From: Spirochaetales bacterium
GTDB lineage: Bacteria > Spirochaetota > Spirochaetia > SZUA-6 > DRHE01
Reading direction: 5' to 3'
Assembly: GCA_023136785.1 (NCBI GenBank)
Contig: JAGLQP010000047.1
Coordinates: 1-9,240 of the forward strand
DNA: 9,240 nt
In this document: in pieces, positions 1 to 5,914 of the stretch
How positions within the stretch are numbered: position 1 is the first letter of the stretch
Layout: the number at the start of each line of letters is the position of its first letter
Notes under the pieces: generated by a model
What the model saw: only the letters and a program-made list of their open reading frames with translations
Databases searched by the model: none
Told to the model about the DNA's origin: nothing
Program-made: the position numbers and the translations under genes

Positions 1-727
1 CTAGAAATAGTCCCCGGGCCGGCGCGCTCATTCCAGCTCGGGATCGGTCTCGAGCCTCCAGAGTCTCGGCAAGCTGGGCCGGGCTTAGGTCCTTCTGCTC
101 ATACTCCAGAATCGTTCCCAGTATACTCCGCACCATCTTCCACACGAAAGAGCTGGCTGCGACCTTGAAGACCAGGAATGGACCTTCGGGAAAAAAACAG
201 GCCGTGTCCACCCTTCGCACCTTTGACTTACTGACGTCCCCCGCGACAGCGAAGGTCGTGAAATCGTGCTCGCCAAGAAATACCGAGGCCAAAGCGTTGA
301 GCACTCGAAGATCCGGCCGCCATCTCAGCTTCCAGCAGTAGCGGCGCAGGTGCGGCAGGCCTACGGTACCGGTATAGACATAGTAGCAATACACCCGTTG
401 CCTGGCGGAACTCTTGGCATTGAAGGTGCAATCCACCTCCCGGCTGTCCAAAGCTCGGACATCCGGGGGCAGATACGAGTTCAAGGCAATGTGCCAACGC
501 GGTCCGGCTATGGAATCCAGGTCTGTCTTGAAGTTGCCCACCTGCCCGCTGGCGTGCACCCCCGAATCTGTTCTTCCCGCTCCCTGGATGCGTACGGGGT
601 GACCGTGCATCCGCTGCAACGCCTCTTCGATATCTCCCTGAACGGTGCGGGCGTTTTTCTGGACCTGCCAGCCGGAAAAATCACTCCCGTCGTAGGCAAG
701 AATTACTCGGATATTTCGAACCGGCAA
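1..727 (-). CDS. truA: tRNA pseudouridine synthase A, 3' end outside window
   Basis: TruA converts uridines 38-40 in the anticodon stem-loop of many tRNAs to pseudouridine, in the cytoplasm. Reading the minus strand from a TTG at 727 gives 242 codons without a stop up to the window edge. The N-terminus contains YDGSDFSGWQ (residues 12-21), and GAGRTDSGVHASGQV (49-63) includes the catalytic Asp54. The later FVWKMVRSILG stretch and the terminal APARGLFL also fit the family. Against a usual length of about 250-270 residues, only some 10-30 residues are missing. The TTG is chosen because there is no in-frame ATG, GTG or other TTG between it and the conserved strand, and an upstream AGGAGCAGGG lies at a workable distance. 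It starts 5 nt after the DUF2225 stop, so it is the last visible gene of the folP operon. The family call is firm; the exact start is less so. Confidence 0.95.
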   Translation of the reverse strand, partial: MPVRNIRVILAYDGSDFSGWQVQKNARTVQGDIEEALQRMHGHPVRIQGAGRTDSGVHASGQVGNFKTDLDSIAGPRWHIALNSYLPPDVRALDSREVDCTFNAKSSARQRVYCYYVYTGTVGLPHLRRYCWKLRWRPDLRVLNALASVFLGEHDFTTFAVAGDVSKSKVRRVDTACFFPEGPFLVFKVAASSFVWKMVRSILGTILEYEQKDLSPAQLAETLEARDRSRAGMSAPARGLFL

Positions 728-732
728 TGGTC

Positions 733-1602
733 TTAACCCTGCTCCTGGAGCTGCCTGATCTCGTTGTTCATCTCATCGTACAGCTCCCGTGCCTTATCCA
801 GGATAGCCGATGGTTTGTTCTTGGATGCCTTCCCCGTACCGAAGAGCTTGGACACGATTCGCTTGGCATTCTCGAGGGACTTGAGTCGTCTCTCCTTGTC
901 CTGCCGGGGACCGTACCTGTACTCCAGAAGACCTGTGATATACAGCAGACCGTCGTATCCGTAGTTCTTATCCAGGTCCGGGCCAAAGTTGACTTTGGCC
1001 TCCAGGGGTTCCTGACCATTCTGAGCCATCTCGACGGATTGGATGTAGAAGAACCGGGCCTTACGGTAGAAGAGGCGGGACAGATAGTCGTAATTCTCAC
1101 CAAAGGCTTTCCGGTGGAGGGAGTCCAGCAGCCAGGCTGCCCTCAGCGCCGAGAGTGCCCGCTTGAAGGTCGGCGAGTAGTGTCTATCCAGAAGATCGTA
1201 GCACATGATGGCCAGGAAATAGCCCGCCGCGCCCTCCTTAAGGCCTCTGTAGTTGGTGAAATCCAGATCTTTGAACACCAGGGATACACTCTGCACCCGC
1301 TTGTCCGTCTCTTCCTTCAGCCGTTCGATGAACTCCTCCTTGACCTCATGAAAATCCTGCGGGTAGACTGCATAGTAGCAGCTGGGGCAGACCAATACCG
1401 CGTACACCAGCGGGTACAGCTCGCCGAATTTCTTCGACGGTTCATAGGTGCGATGCAATTCCTCGGTCAGTTCACCGGCGATTAGCCGTCCACCTCCGGA
1501 CAGCAGATCCTCTTTGTAAAAGCTCGTGTCACACACAGGACACATAATAGGATTCTTGCTGAAAAAGGTCGTCTTTTTCGTATCTCGATCTTCGTCCGAC
1601 AT
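733..1602 (-). CDS. DUF2225 zinc-ribbon protein of unknown function
   Basis: This is a 289-residue soluble protein of the DUF2225 family, whose biochemical role is not known to me. Two cysteine pairs, CPVC (Cys21, Cys24) and CPSC (Cys72, Cys75, followed by YYA), look like a split zinc-binding site. After this the protein is helical and charged, with a YFLAIMCYDLLDR-type stretch and an R/K-rich C-terminal half that could be a TPR-like helical repeat; that fold is inference. No signal peptide or membrane segment is seen. The ATG at 1602 shares its A with the acpS stop (TGATG) and has GAGGGGG upstream at good spacing. A TTG one codon earlier is possible but sits too close to that SD. It lies between acpS and truA, in the same position as in Borrelia as I recall it. 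The family call is fairly sure; the function is open. Confidence 0.85.
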   Translation of the reverse strand: MSDEDRDTKKTTFFSKNPIMCPVCDTSFYKEDLLSGGGRLIAGELTEELHRTYEPSKKFGELYPLVYAVLVCPSCYYAVYPQDFHEVKEEFIERLKEETDKRVQSVSLVFKDLDFTNYRGLKEGAAGYFLAIMCYDLLDRHYSPTFKRALSALRAAWLLDSLHRKAFGENYDYLSRLFYRKARFFYIQSVEMAQNGQEPLEAKVNFGPDLDKNYGYDGLLYITGLLEYRYGPRQDKERRLKSLENAKRIVSKLFGTGKASKNKPSAILDKARELYDEMNNEIRQLQEQG

Positions 1603-1976
1603 CAATCCCCCTCGATCACTACCATAGCCAGGGCATTGTCCCGTTCATGGCTCAGCGAGACAAATACCGCCGTACCGCCGAGCTTCTCCAGAGCCTCCTG
1701 AGCACGGCCGTACAGACTGAAATGGGGCTTGCCGAGCTCGTCGTTCATCACCGCTATTTCTTTCAGGGGAAATCCGTGCAGCCCGGTACCGAGAGCTTTT
1801 CCGAAAACCTCTTTGGCAGCGAAGCGTGCAGCCAAACTCAGGATCCCTGCTTCGCCTCTGGGTAAGGCGATTCTCAGCTCGTCTTCGTGAAAAAAACGCT
1901 GGAGAAGTCCTGGTATCTTTTCCCAGCGCTTTAGCCTGAACACGTGTACGACATCAATACCAATTCCCAAGATCAT
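1602..1976 (-). CDS. acpS: Holo-[acyl-carrier-protein] synthase
   Basis: AcpS transfers 4'-phosphopantetheine from CoA to the serine of apo-ACP, activating it for fatty acid synthesis in the cytoplasm. The 124-residue length is typical. The N-terminal ILGIGIDVVHVFRL carries the Mg2+-binding Asp8, and RFAAKEVFGKALGTG (residues 51-65) carries the second metal ligand Glu56 and Lys60. The C-terminal VSLSHERDNALAMVV is the usual final strand block (SHE/SHD signature). The ATG at 1976 overlaps the cdaR stop by 4 nt (ATGA), and GGAGG plus a closer AGGA precede it. Its own stop overlaps the next ATG by 1 nt. Coupled translation with cdaR and DUF2225 is likely. The presence of acpS in a c-di-AMP operon links envelope lipid supply with envelope/turgor signalling, but this link is inferred from position only. 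Confidence 0.97.
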   Translation of the reverse strand: MILGIGIDVVHVFRLKRWEKIPGLLQRFFHEDELRIALPRGEAGILSLAARFAAKEVFGKALGTGLHGFPLKEIAVMNDELGKPHFSLYGRAQEALEKLGGTAVFVSLSHERDNALAMVVIEGD

Positions 1977-2941
1977 TCCTGCTCTTCCTCCATACGGGCA
2001 AGTATAAATGTCAGATCCAGTTCCTGAGGTTCGAATTTCAGAACCACAAACACCGCTGGGATGTCCGGTTGGGGATACAGAGTTTCAGGCCCCGGTTTTT
2101 CTATCTCTCCAAAGTCGATGACCAAGCGAAGTTGTCCCGGCAACAACGCTTCAATCGCACGTTGATTTCCCTGGATCCGGATGCTGCCTTTGGGAAGGGG
2201 CTCTGCCAGTCTCAGATCGAGAGAGAGGTCAATGCTGATAATGTCGACATCTTCGAAGGTCTTGATAATCACAGCTTCCCTGACAATTCCCCGAAAAACA
2301 ACGGTTCGCTCGCGGGGGTACTGGATCAGGGCGTTTTCTTTCAAAATCTCCACCTGCTCTGTAAAATCCTCGGTTCGTTCGTCCAGGTCGATCTCTTCCA
2401 GCTCGACCGCCTCCACCGTGTTCACGATACTTCGGGGTCCGGATATCTGGGCACTGTCAGGAACGATCGTGTATTGCACCAGGTCGTAGCCGTGCGGGGG
2501 AGTCCCGCTGATCACCGGCTCCAGGGCAACGGTTTTCTCGATTCTCTGCTCCAGGGTGATCGAGATCTCAGCCGGCTCCACCCGTATATCGAGAGGTTCG
2601 ATATTCAAAGAAGTACCCTGACGGGCGACCCGAACCGGTATTCGATACTGACCCTCCGACTGGAACCGGCCGAAATCGGCATAGACCTCTATGTCCTCTT
2701 CGATTACCGTGAAGATGGCTTCCTCCTTGCCCCGCAGCGTGACTCTGGCGCTCTTCGGGTAAGGCTTGGATATCGCCAAGGCGGCAGGGGGATCCACTCG
2801 CAGGGGAACACTGAAAAAGCGTTCATCCATGGTATTGACCCTGTAGAAGAGAAACAACAGGGCGGCGGCGGCCAGAGAGATGATCTTTGCCGGCCAGTTG
2901 GAAAAGATGCTTTCGAGGAATCGTCTAGGTTTCAAACTCAC
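1973..2941 (-). CDS. cdaR: YbbR-domain protein, CdaA regulator
   Basis: This is a membrane-anchored YbbR-domain protein; in Firmicutes the equivalent (CdaR) binds the diadenylate cyclase CdaA and modulates c-di-AMP production. The 322-residue product has one N-terminal membrane segment (about residues 17-34, AKIISLAAAALLFLFYRV) after a basic start, so the rest should lie outside the cytoplasmic membrane. I see three YbbR-like repeats at about 44-131, 139-225 and 226-312, with the usual alternating pattern VPLRV...VTLRG...IEVYADF...IRVEPAEISITLE. Bacillus CdaR has four, so this one is shorter. The likely start is the GTG at 2941, overlapping cdaA by 17 nt and preceded by AGGGGAAG; a TTG two codons later is an alternative. 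The sequence is divergent, and the assignment rests on the repeat pattern, the membrane anchor and the position directly after cdaA. Confidence 0.9.
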   Translation of the reverse strand: MSLKPRRFLESIFSNWPAKIISLAAAALLFLFYRVNTMDERFFSVPLRVDPPAALAISKPYPKSARVTLRGKEEAIFTVIEEDIEVYADFGRFQSEGQYRIPVRVARQGTSLNIEPLDIRVEPAEISITLEQRIEKTVALEPVISGTPPHGYDLVQYTIVPDSAQISGPRSIVNTVEAVELEEIDLDERTEDFTEQVEILKENALIQYPRERTVVFRGIVREAVIIKTFEDVDIISIDLSLDLRLAEPLPKGSIRIQGNQRAIEALLPGQLRLVIDFGEIEKPGPETLYPQPDIPAVFVVLKFEPQELDLTFILARMEEEQE

Positions 2942-3722
2942 CTTCCCCTATTACCTCGGCCTGATATTCCATAATCTGCTTCAAACGTTGAGAGATCTCC
3001 TGCAGGGACAGATCGTAAAGCAAATTGGCATCATAGGCCAGAGAGATGGCTCCATTCTCTTCCGAGACCACCAGGATCACCGCGTCCGTCTCTTCCGCAA
3101 GTCCCAATGCCGCTCGGTGCCGGGTACCGAAGGACCGGCGGATATCCGGTTGTTCGGATATTGGCAGGAAACAACCCGCGGCTATGACCTGATCCTCGCT
3201 GATCACCACCGCGCCGTCATGAAGGGGTGTATTCTCGGTAAAAATCGTCAAAATCAGGCTCGAGGTCAAATCAGCGTTGAGACGGGTCCCCGTCTCGATG
3301 ATCGTGTTCAGGCCGATGTTCCTGGTGAAGACGATCAAGCTGCCGCAACGCTTGACCGCGAGCATTTCCACAGCATTCAACACCGCGTCGAGGTGATAAG
3401 GACGCACCCGGGGCCGCAGACGGAACCAGGTCCGTGTCCCGATTCGCGTGAAAATACGACGCAACTCAGGCTGGAAGATGATGGCGATACCTATGACCAA
3501 GCCGGGCACGAGTAGGTTGAGGATCCACAGAAGAGTATTGAGGCGGAGAAAAAACGCAAGCAGGTAGATCAGTGCCATCAGCAGGGCACCTTTCACCAGC
3601 TGAACCGCTCGGGTCTGGACGAGGATCTGGTAGGACTTGTAGATCAGATAGGCCAGAAGGAGGATATCGAGAAAGGGTATAAGGTAATCCCTTACAAACC
3701 AGTGGCCTGCAAACCAGTCCAT
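2925..3722 (-). CDS. cdaA: Membrane diadenylate cyclase (c-di-AMP synthase)
   Basis: CdaA condenses two ATP into cyclic di-AMP, a second messenger controlling potassium/osmolyte balance and envelope integrity. The 265-residue protein has three N-terminal membrane helices (about residues 13-33, 41-59 and 62-83), a linker, and a DisA_N (DAC) catalytic domain at about 105-250. Both active-site signatures are intact: D169-G170-A171 within NTPLHDGAVVI, and R201-H202-R203 within FGTRHRAALGL. Length and layout match CdaA/YbbP rather than DisA, which lacks these helices and carries a DNA-binding domain. The ATG at 3722 lies 2 nt after the folP stop with a GGGGA just upstream. The downstream partner cdaR overlaps it by 17 nt. 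Unlike the Firmicute operon there is no glmM next to the pair; folP is upstream and acpS downstream instead. Confidence 0.97.
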   Translation of the reverse strand: MDWFAGHWFVRDYLIPFLDILLLAYLIYKSYQILVQTRAVQLVKGALLMALIYLLAFFLRLNTLLWILNLLVPGLVIGIAIIFQPELRRIFTRIGTRTWFRLRPRVRPYHLDAVLNAVEMLAVKRCGSLIVFTRNIGLNTIIETGTRLNADLTSSLILTIFTENTPLHDGAVVISEDQVIAAGCFLPISEQPDIRRSFGTRHRAALGLAEETDAVILVVSEENGAISLAYDANLLYDLSLQEISQRLKQIMEYQAEVIGEGEFET

Positions 3723-3724
3723 GT

Positions 3725-4918
3725 CTATCCCCGCCGCACGGCTTCGAAGATCTTCACGGTGTCGACCGCTTCGGCGACGTCGTGGACCCGAAGGATATCT
3801 GCGCCATTCATCAGTGCCAGCATATTCGCCGCAACGGTTCCGATCAACCGCTCCCCCACAGGCTTATCGAGCACCGTACCGATAAATGATTTCCTGGACA
3901 GCCCCATCAATACGGGATAGCCAAGGGAGCGCAGAGAGCTCAGTCCGCGGATGATGACCAGGTTGTCCTGGCAGCGCTTGCCGAAACCGATACCAGGATC
4001 GATGATAATCCGATCTTCTCCGATCCCCGATGATAGAGCGAAGTCTATAGAGCCGCTCAGCTCTTCGATGACCTCCGCTATTGTGTCTTCGTAATAGGGA
4101 TTCTCCTGCATGGTTTTTGGCTCACTCCGCATGTGCATCAGGATTACCGGAACTCCCCGGGCTGCGATACACTCGGCCAAGGGTCGATTCCCTCGCAGCG
4201 CAGAAACATCATTGACCAGATCGGCACCGGCATCGAGGGCTTTTTCGGCTACTTCGGTCTTCCTCGTGTCTATGGAGATCAGCACATCCGATCTCTTTCG
4301 GATTCCCGCGATCACAGGTACCACCCGTTCGATCTCCTGCGCCGTCTCTACGGGGTCCGATCCCGGCCTGGTAGACTCCCCACCGATATCGAGTATATCC
4401 GCTCCCGCATCGATCATCGACCAGGCTTGCTCCAGTGCTTGGCCGAGCCCCGGCACCCGAGATCCTGGATAAAAGGAATCGGGGGTGCAGTTTAAAATCC
4501 CCGTCACATAGATATGCCTGCGAAAATCCAAGCCCCGATTCCCCCAGGCCATTGCCCGGCGTTCGGGCCGGAGACACCGGCTTATTTCCCGACCTATCTC
4601 AACAAGCCGGGGATCCTCCGCGGCAAGCCGCTCGGTCAGTCTGCCGAGCACGGCATAGCTCCCTGTTATCAGCACGTCCAGCTGCTCCGGAGAAGAGCCG
4701 TCCCCCGCAGCGGTGTCGGCCGAAGCCAGGCTGCCATCCAGGGCTTCGATACGTGTACGCAGCAGGGCAGCGGTTGGTATATCAACAGCTTTGAGCTTGA
4801 CTGTACCGTATTGGAAGCTTGAGGCATTCGCGTCGAACTGTGCAAGATTTCTTGTAATGTCCTCTTCATCATGAAGACGAAGAAGGTGAGCATTGTGGGG
4901 CCGAGCGCTGCTGTGCAT
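3725..4918 (-). CDS. folP: Dihydropteroate synthase with N-terminal extension
   Basis: FolP joins p-aminobenzoate to 6-hydroxymethyl-dihydropterin diphosphate, giving dihydropteroate for folate; it is the sulfonamide target. From the ATG at 4918 the protein has 397 residues. The DHPS TIM barrel covers about 135-397, with ILNCTPDSF (141-149), DIGGESTRPG (177-186), SIDTRK (Asp217), VNDVSA (Asn236), MHM (about 261-263), IDPGIGFGK (Asp307, Lys314), GLSRKSFIG (Lys343) and RVHDV (Arg377, His379). Before it lies an extension of about 130 residues ending in a predicted strand DVLITGSYAVLGRL; many archaeal and some clostridial DHPS proteins carry a comparable domain, so I read it as native. The frame is open up to an ATG at 5029, but that start would cover the promoter and the divergent gene's SD. 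Cys144 replaces the usual Val of the first motif. First gene of the operon. Confidence 0.95.
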   Translation of the reverse strand: MHSSARPHNAHLLRLHDEEDITRNLAQFDANASSFQYGTVKLKAVDIPTAALLRTRIEALDGSLASADTAAGDGSSPEQLDVLITGSYAVLGRLTERLAAEDPRLVEIGREISRCLRPERRAMAWGNRGLDFRRHIYVTGILNCTPDSFYPGSRVPGLGQALEQAWSMIDAGADILDIGGESTRPGSDPVETAQEIERVVPVIAGIRKRSDVLISIDTRKTEVAEKALDAGADLVNDVSALRGNRPLAECIAARGVPVILMHMRSEPKTMQENPYYEDTIAEVIEELSGSIDFALSSGIGEDRIIIDPGIGFGKRCQDNLVIIRGLSSLRSLGYPVLMGLSRKSFIGTVLDKPVGERLIGTVAANMLALMNGADILRVHDVAEAVDTVKIFEAVRRG

Positions 4919-4932
4919 GGGTTTCGGCTTGG

Positions 4933-4961
4933 ATTGTAGCAATTCCACTTCGCCGCTGCAA
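4933..4961 (-). promoter_or_regulatory. Sigma-70-type promoter for the folP-cdaA operon
   Basis: On the minus strand, TTGCAG (4961-4956) and TACAAT (4938-4933) are separated by exactly 17 bases. The -10 matches 5 of 6 consensus bases. Transcription would begin about 7 nt downstream, near 4925-4927, leaving only about 7-9 nt before the folP ATG at 4918, where no Shine-Dalgarno sequence is visible. The transcript would thus be close to leaderless. Confidence 0.6.
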
Positions 4962-4968
4962 GTGCGAC

Positions 4969-4998
4969 TTGTACGTTCCTCCCATTTGGTGTTATCTT
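4969..4998 (+). promoter_or_regulatory. Candidate promoter for the superoxide reductase unit
   Basis: TTGTAC (4969-4974) and TATCTT (4993-4998) are 18 bases apart, with a predicted start near 5005 and a leader of about 23 nt that includes the SD at 5017-5022. The hexamers are weak (3 and 4 of 6 consensus bases), so this is only the best fit in a short intergenic region. Its -35 would lie 7 bp from the folP -35, back to back. Confidence 0.3.
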
Positions 4999-5008
4999 GG
5001 TCAATATC
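4986..5008. repeat. Imperfect tandem repeat, possible operator
   Basis: TTGGTGTTATC (4986-4996) is followed at once by TTGGTCAATATC (4997-5008): TTGGT recurs with an 11-bp step and TATC with a 12-bp step. The pair overlaps the candidate -10 of the plus-strand unit and ends before the SD. A spacing of one helical turn would suit a DNA-binding dimer, but chance cannot be excluded for so short a repeat. Confidence 0.3.
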
Positions 5009-5016
5009 AGAAAACA

Positions 5017-5022
5017 GGAGGA
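5017..5022 (+). promoter_or_regulatory. Strong Shine-Dalgarno of superoxide reductase
   Basis: AGGAGG lies 5 nt before the ATG at 5028. It is the only near-perfect ribosome binding site in the plus-strand cluster; the next two genes have no visible SD. This predicts high output of the first gene and coupled or weaker translation of the others. Confidence 0.8.
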
Positions 5023-5027
5023 GCCAC

Positions 5028-5423
5028 ATGCCAAAGCTTGGCGATCAGTTTCAAAGCGCCGATTGGAAACAGGAAAAGCATTCTCCCGTCATCGAATGTC
5101 CCGATTCCGTAAAGGCGGGGGAGAAGTTCCAGGTGACCGTATCCGTGGGAAAAGAAATCGCCCATCCCAACACAACGGAACACCACATACGCTGGATCCA
5201 GATTTTTTTCAAACCGGATGAGGACAAGTACAGCTATCAGCTGGCAAACTGCGAATTCAGTGCCCACGGCGAATCCGCCAAAGGGGCCAACGAGGGTCCT
5301 GCGTTTACAGAACCGGCGGTCAGCGCCACCCTGACCCTGAAAACCTCGGGCACACTGTACGGTCTGAGCTTCTGCAATATCCACGGTCTGTGGGAGAGCA
5401 GCAAGGCTGTTAAGGTAGGATAG
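5028..5423 (+). CDS. Superoxide reductase, one-iron type (neelaredoxin)
   Basis: This enzyme reduces superoxide to hydrogen peroxide without releasing oxygen, a typical defence of anaerobes and microaerophiles, in the cytoplasm. The 131-residue protein has all expected ligands of the mononuclear Fe(His)4Cys centre: His18 in EKHSP, His46 and His52 in HPNTTEHHI, and Cys116 and His119 in SFCNIHG. Glu16 of the EKH motif is the usual sixth ligand of the resting state, and Lys17 the substrate-attracting lysine. The N-terminal rubredoxin-like iron domain of desulfoferrodoxin is absent, so this is the one-iron form also known from Treponema pallidum and Pyrococcus. The ATG at 5028 has a strong SD. 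Electrons normally come from rubredoxin, which is not encoded here. It leads a plus-strand cluster and faces folP across 109 bp. Confidence 0.96.
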   Translation: MPKLGDQFQSADWKQEKHSPVIECPDSVKAGEKFQVTVSVGKEIAHPNTTEHHIRWIQIFFKPDEDKYSYQLANCEFSAHGESAKGANEGPAFTEPAVSATLTLKTSGTLYGLSFCNIHGLWESSKAVKVG

Positions 5424-5440
5424 CCTAACCAGCTCCAGCC

Positions 5441-5914
5441 ATGAGCTTACGCACGCTCCTGGTAACACTGGCACTGTGCCTTCTCCCCATCTCTGAGCTG
5501 CGGGGAGGCCTTCCCTTCGCTCTTTCCAACGAGGTTCCCCTGCTCGTCGCCTACCTTATCTGCGTGGGGGCCAATGCCCTTGTGGCACCGCTGGTCTATC
5601 TCTTTCTCTCCAGCCTGCATAAGCTTCTAGAGCGATGGGAGCCCTATCGGCGGCTATTCGACCGCATCGTGGAGCGCTCCCGTCACAAAGTGCAAGCCAA
5701 GGTGGAAAAGTACGGCTACGCAGGCTTGATTCTTTTTGTGGCGATTCCCCTTCCTATAACAGGCGCCTATACAGGGACGCTCGGAGCCTGGATCCTGGGG
5801 ATGGATCGACGAAAAACGATTCTGGCCGTGTTCGTCGGTGTCATCATCGCAGGGATCATCGTCTCCATCGTGTTTACCCTCGGAATCAGAGCCCTCTATT
5901 TCTTCATCAAGTAG
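5441..5914 (+). CDS. COG2426/Sm_multidrug_ex family membrane protein
   Basis: This is a 157-residue integral membrane protein of the family usually annotated as 'small multidrug export protein' (PF06695/COG2426). The substrate is not established, and the name should not be taken as proof of drug export. Seen in the sequence: hydrophobic segments at about 4-16, 32-57, 94-120 and 127-155, a basic cytoplasmic-looking loop at about 60-90, and two conserved blocks, ISELRGGLPFAL (17-28) and AIPLPITGAYTGTLGAWILG (101-120). The first block starts right after the first hydrophobic stretch, which fits a re-entrant loop rather than a full helix. The ATG at 5441 lies 17 nt after the superoxide reductase stop with no clear SD. 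An in-frame stop at 5411-5413 prevents a long extension. Its stop directly abuts the helicase ATG. Confidence 0.88.
   Translation: MSLRTLLVTLALCLLPISELRGGLPFALSNEVPLLVAYLICVGANALVAPLVYLFLSSLHKLLERWEPYRRLFDRIVERSRHKVQAKVEKYGYAGLILFVAIPLPITGAYTGTLGAWILGMDRRKTILAVFVGVIIAGIIVSIVFTLGIRALYFFIK

Noticed and set aside
266..736. Open 156-codon plus-strand reading frame opposite truA.
   Set aside because: The opposite strand encodes a clear TruA with its catalytic motif; this frame has no family features.
727..1485. Open 252-codon plus-strand reading frame opposite the DUF2225 gene.
   Set aside because: It is antisense to a conserved gene and shows only V/L/Q-rich shadow composition without motifs or an SD.
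1603..1605. TTG start for the DUF2225 gene one codon before the ATG.
   Set aside because: It leaves almost no spacing to the GAGGGGG ribosome binding site, and the ATG gives the usual TGATG coupling.
2069..2974. Open 301-codon plus-strand reading frame opposite cdaR.
   Set aside because: It lies entirely antisense to cdaR/cdaA, has no SD and no recognisable family features, and its composition is that of an antisense shadow in GC-rich DNA.
4919..5029. Longer folP start at the ATG at 5029 (434 residues).
   Set aside because: The extra 37 residues do not look like DHPS, cover the TTGCAG/TACAAT promoter and would be encoded antisense to the Shine-Dalgarno site of superoxide reductase; the match to the CATG palindrome is incidental.
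5424..5440. Possible separate promoter or terminator between superoxide reductase and the membrane protein gene.
   Set aside because: The 17 bases hold no hairpin, T run or -10-like sequence.
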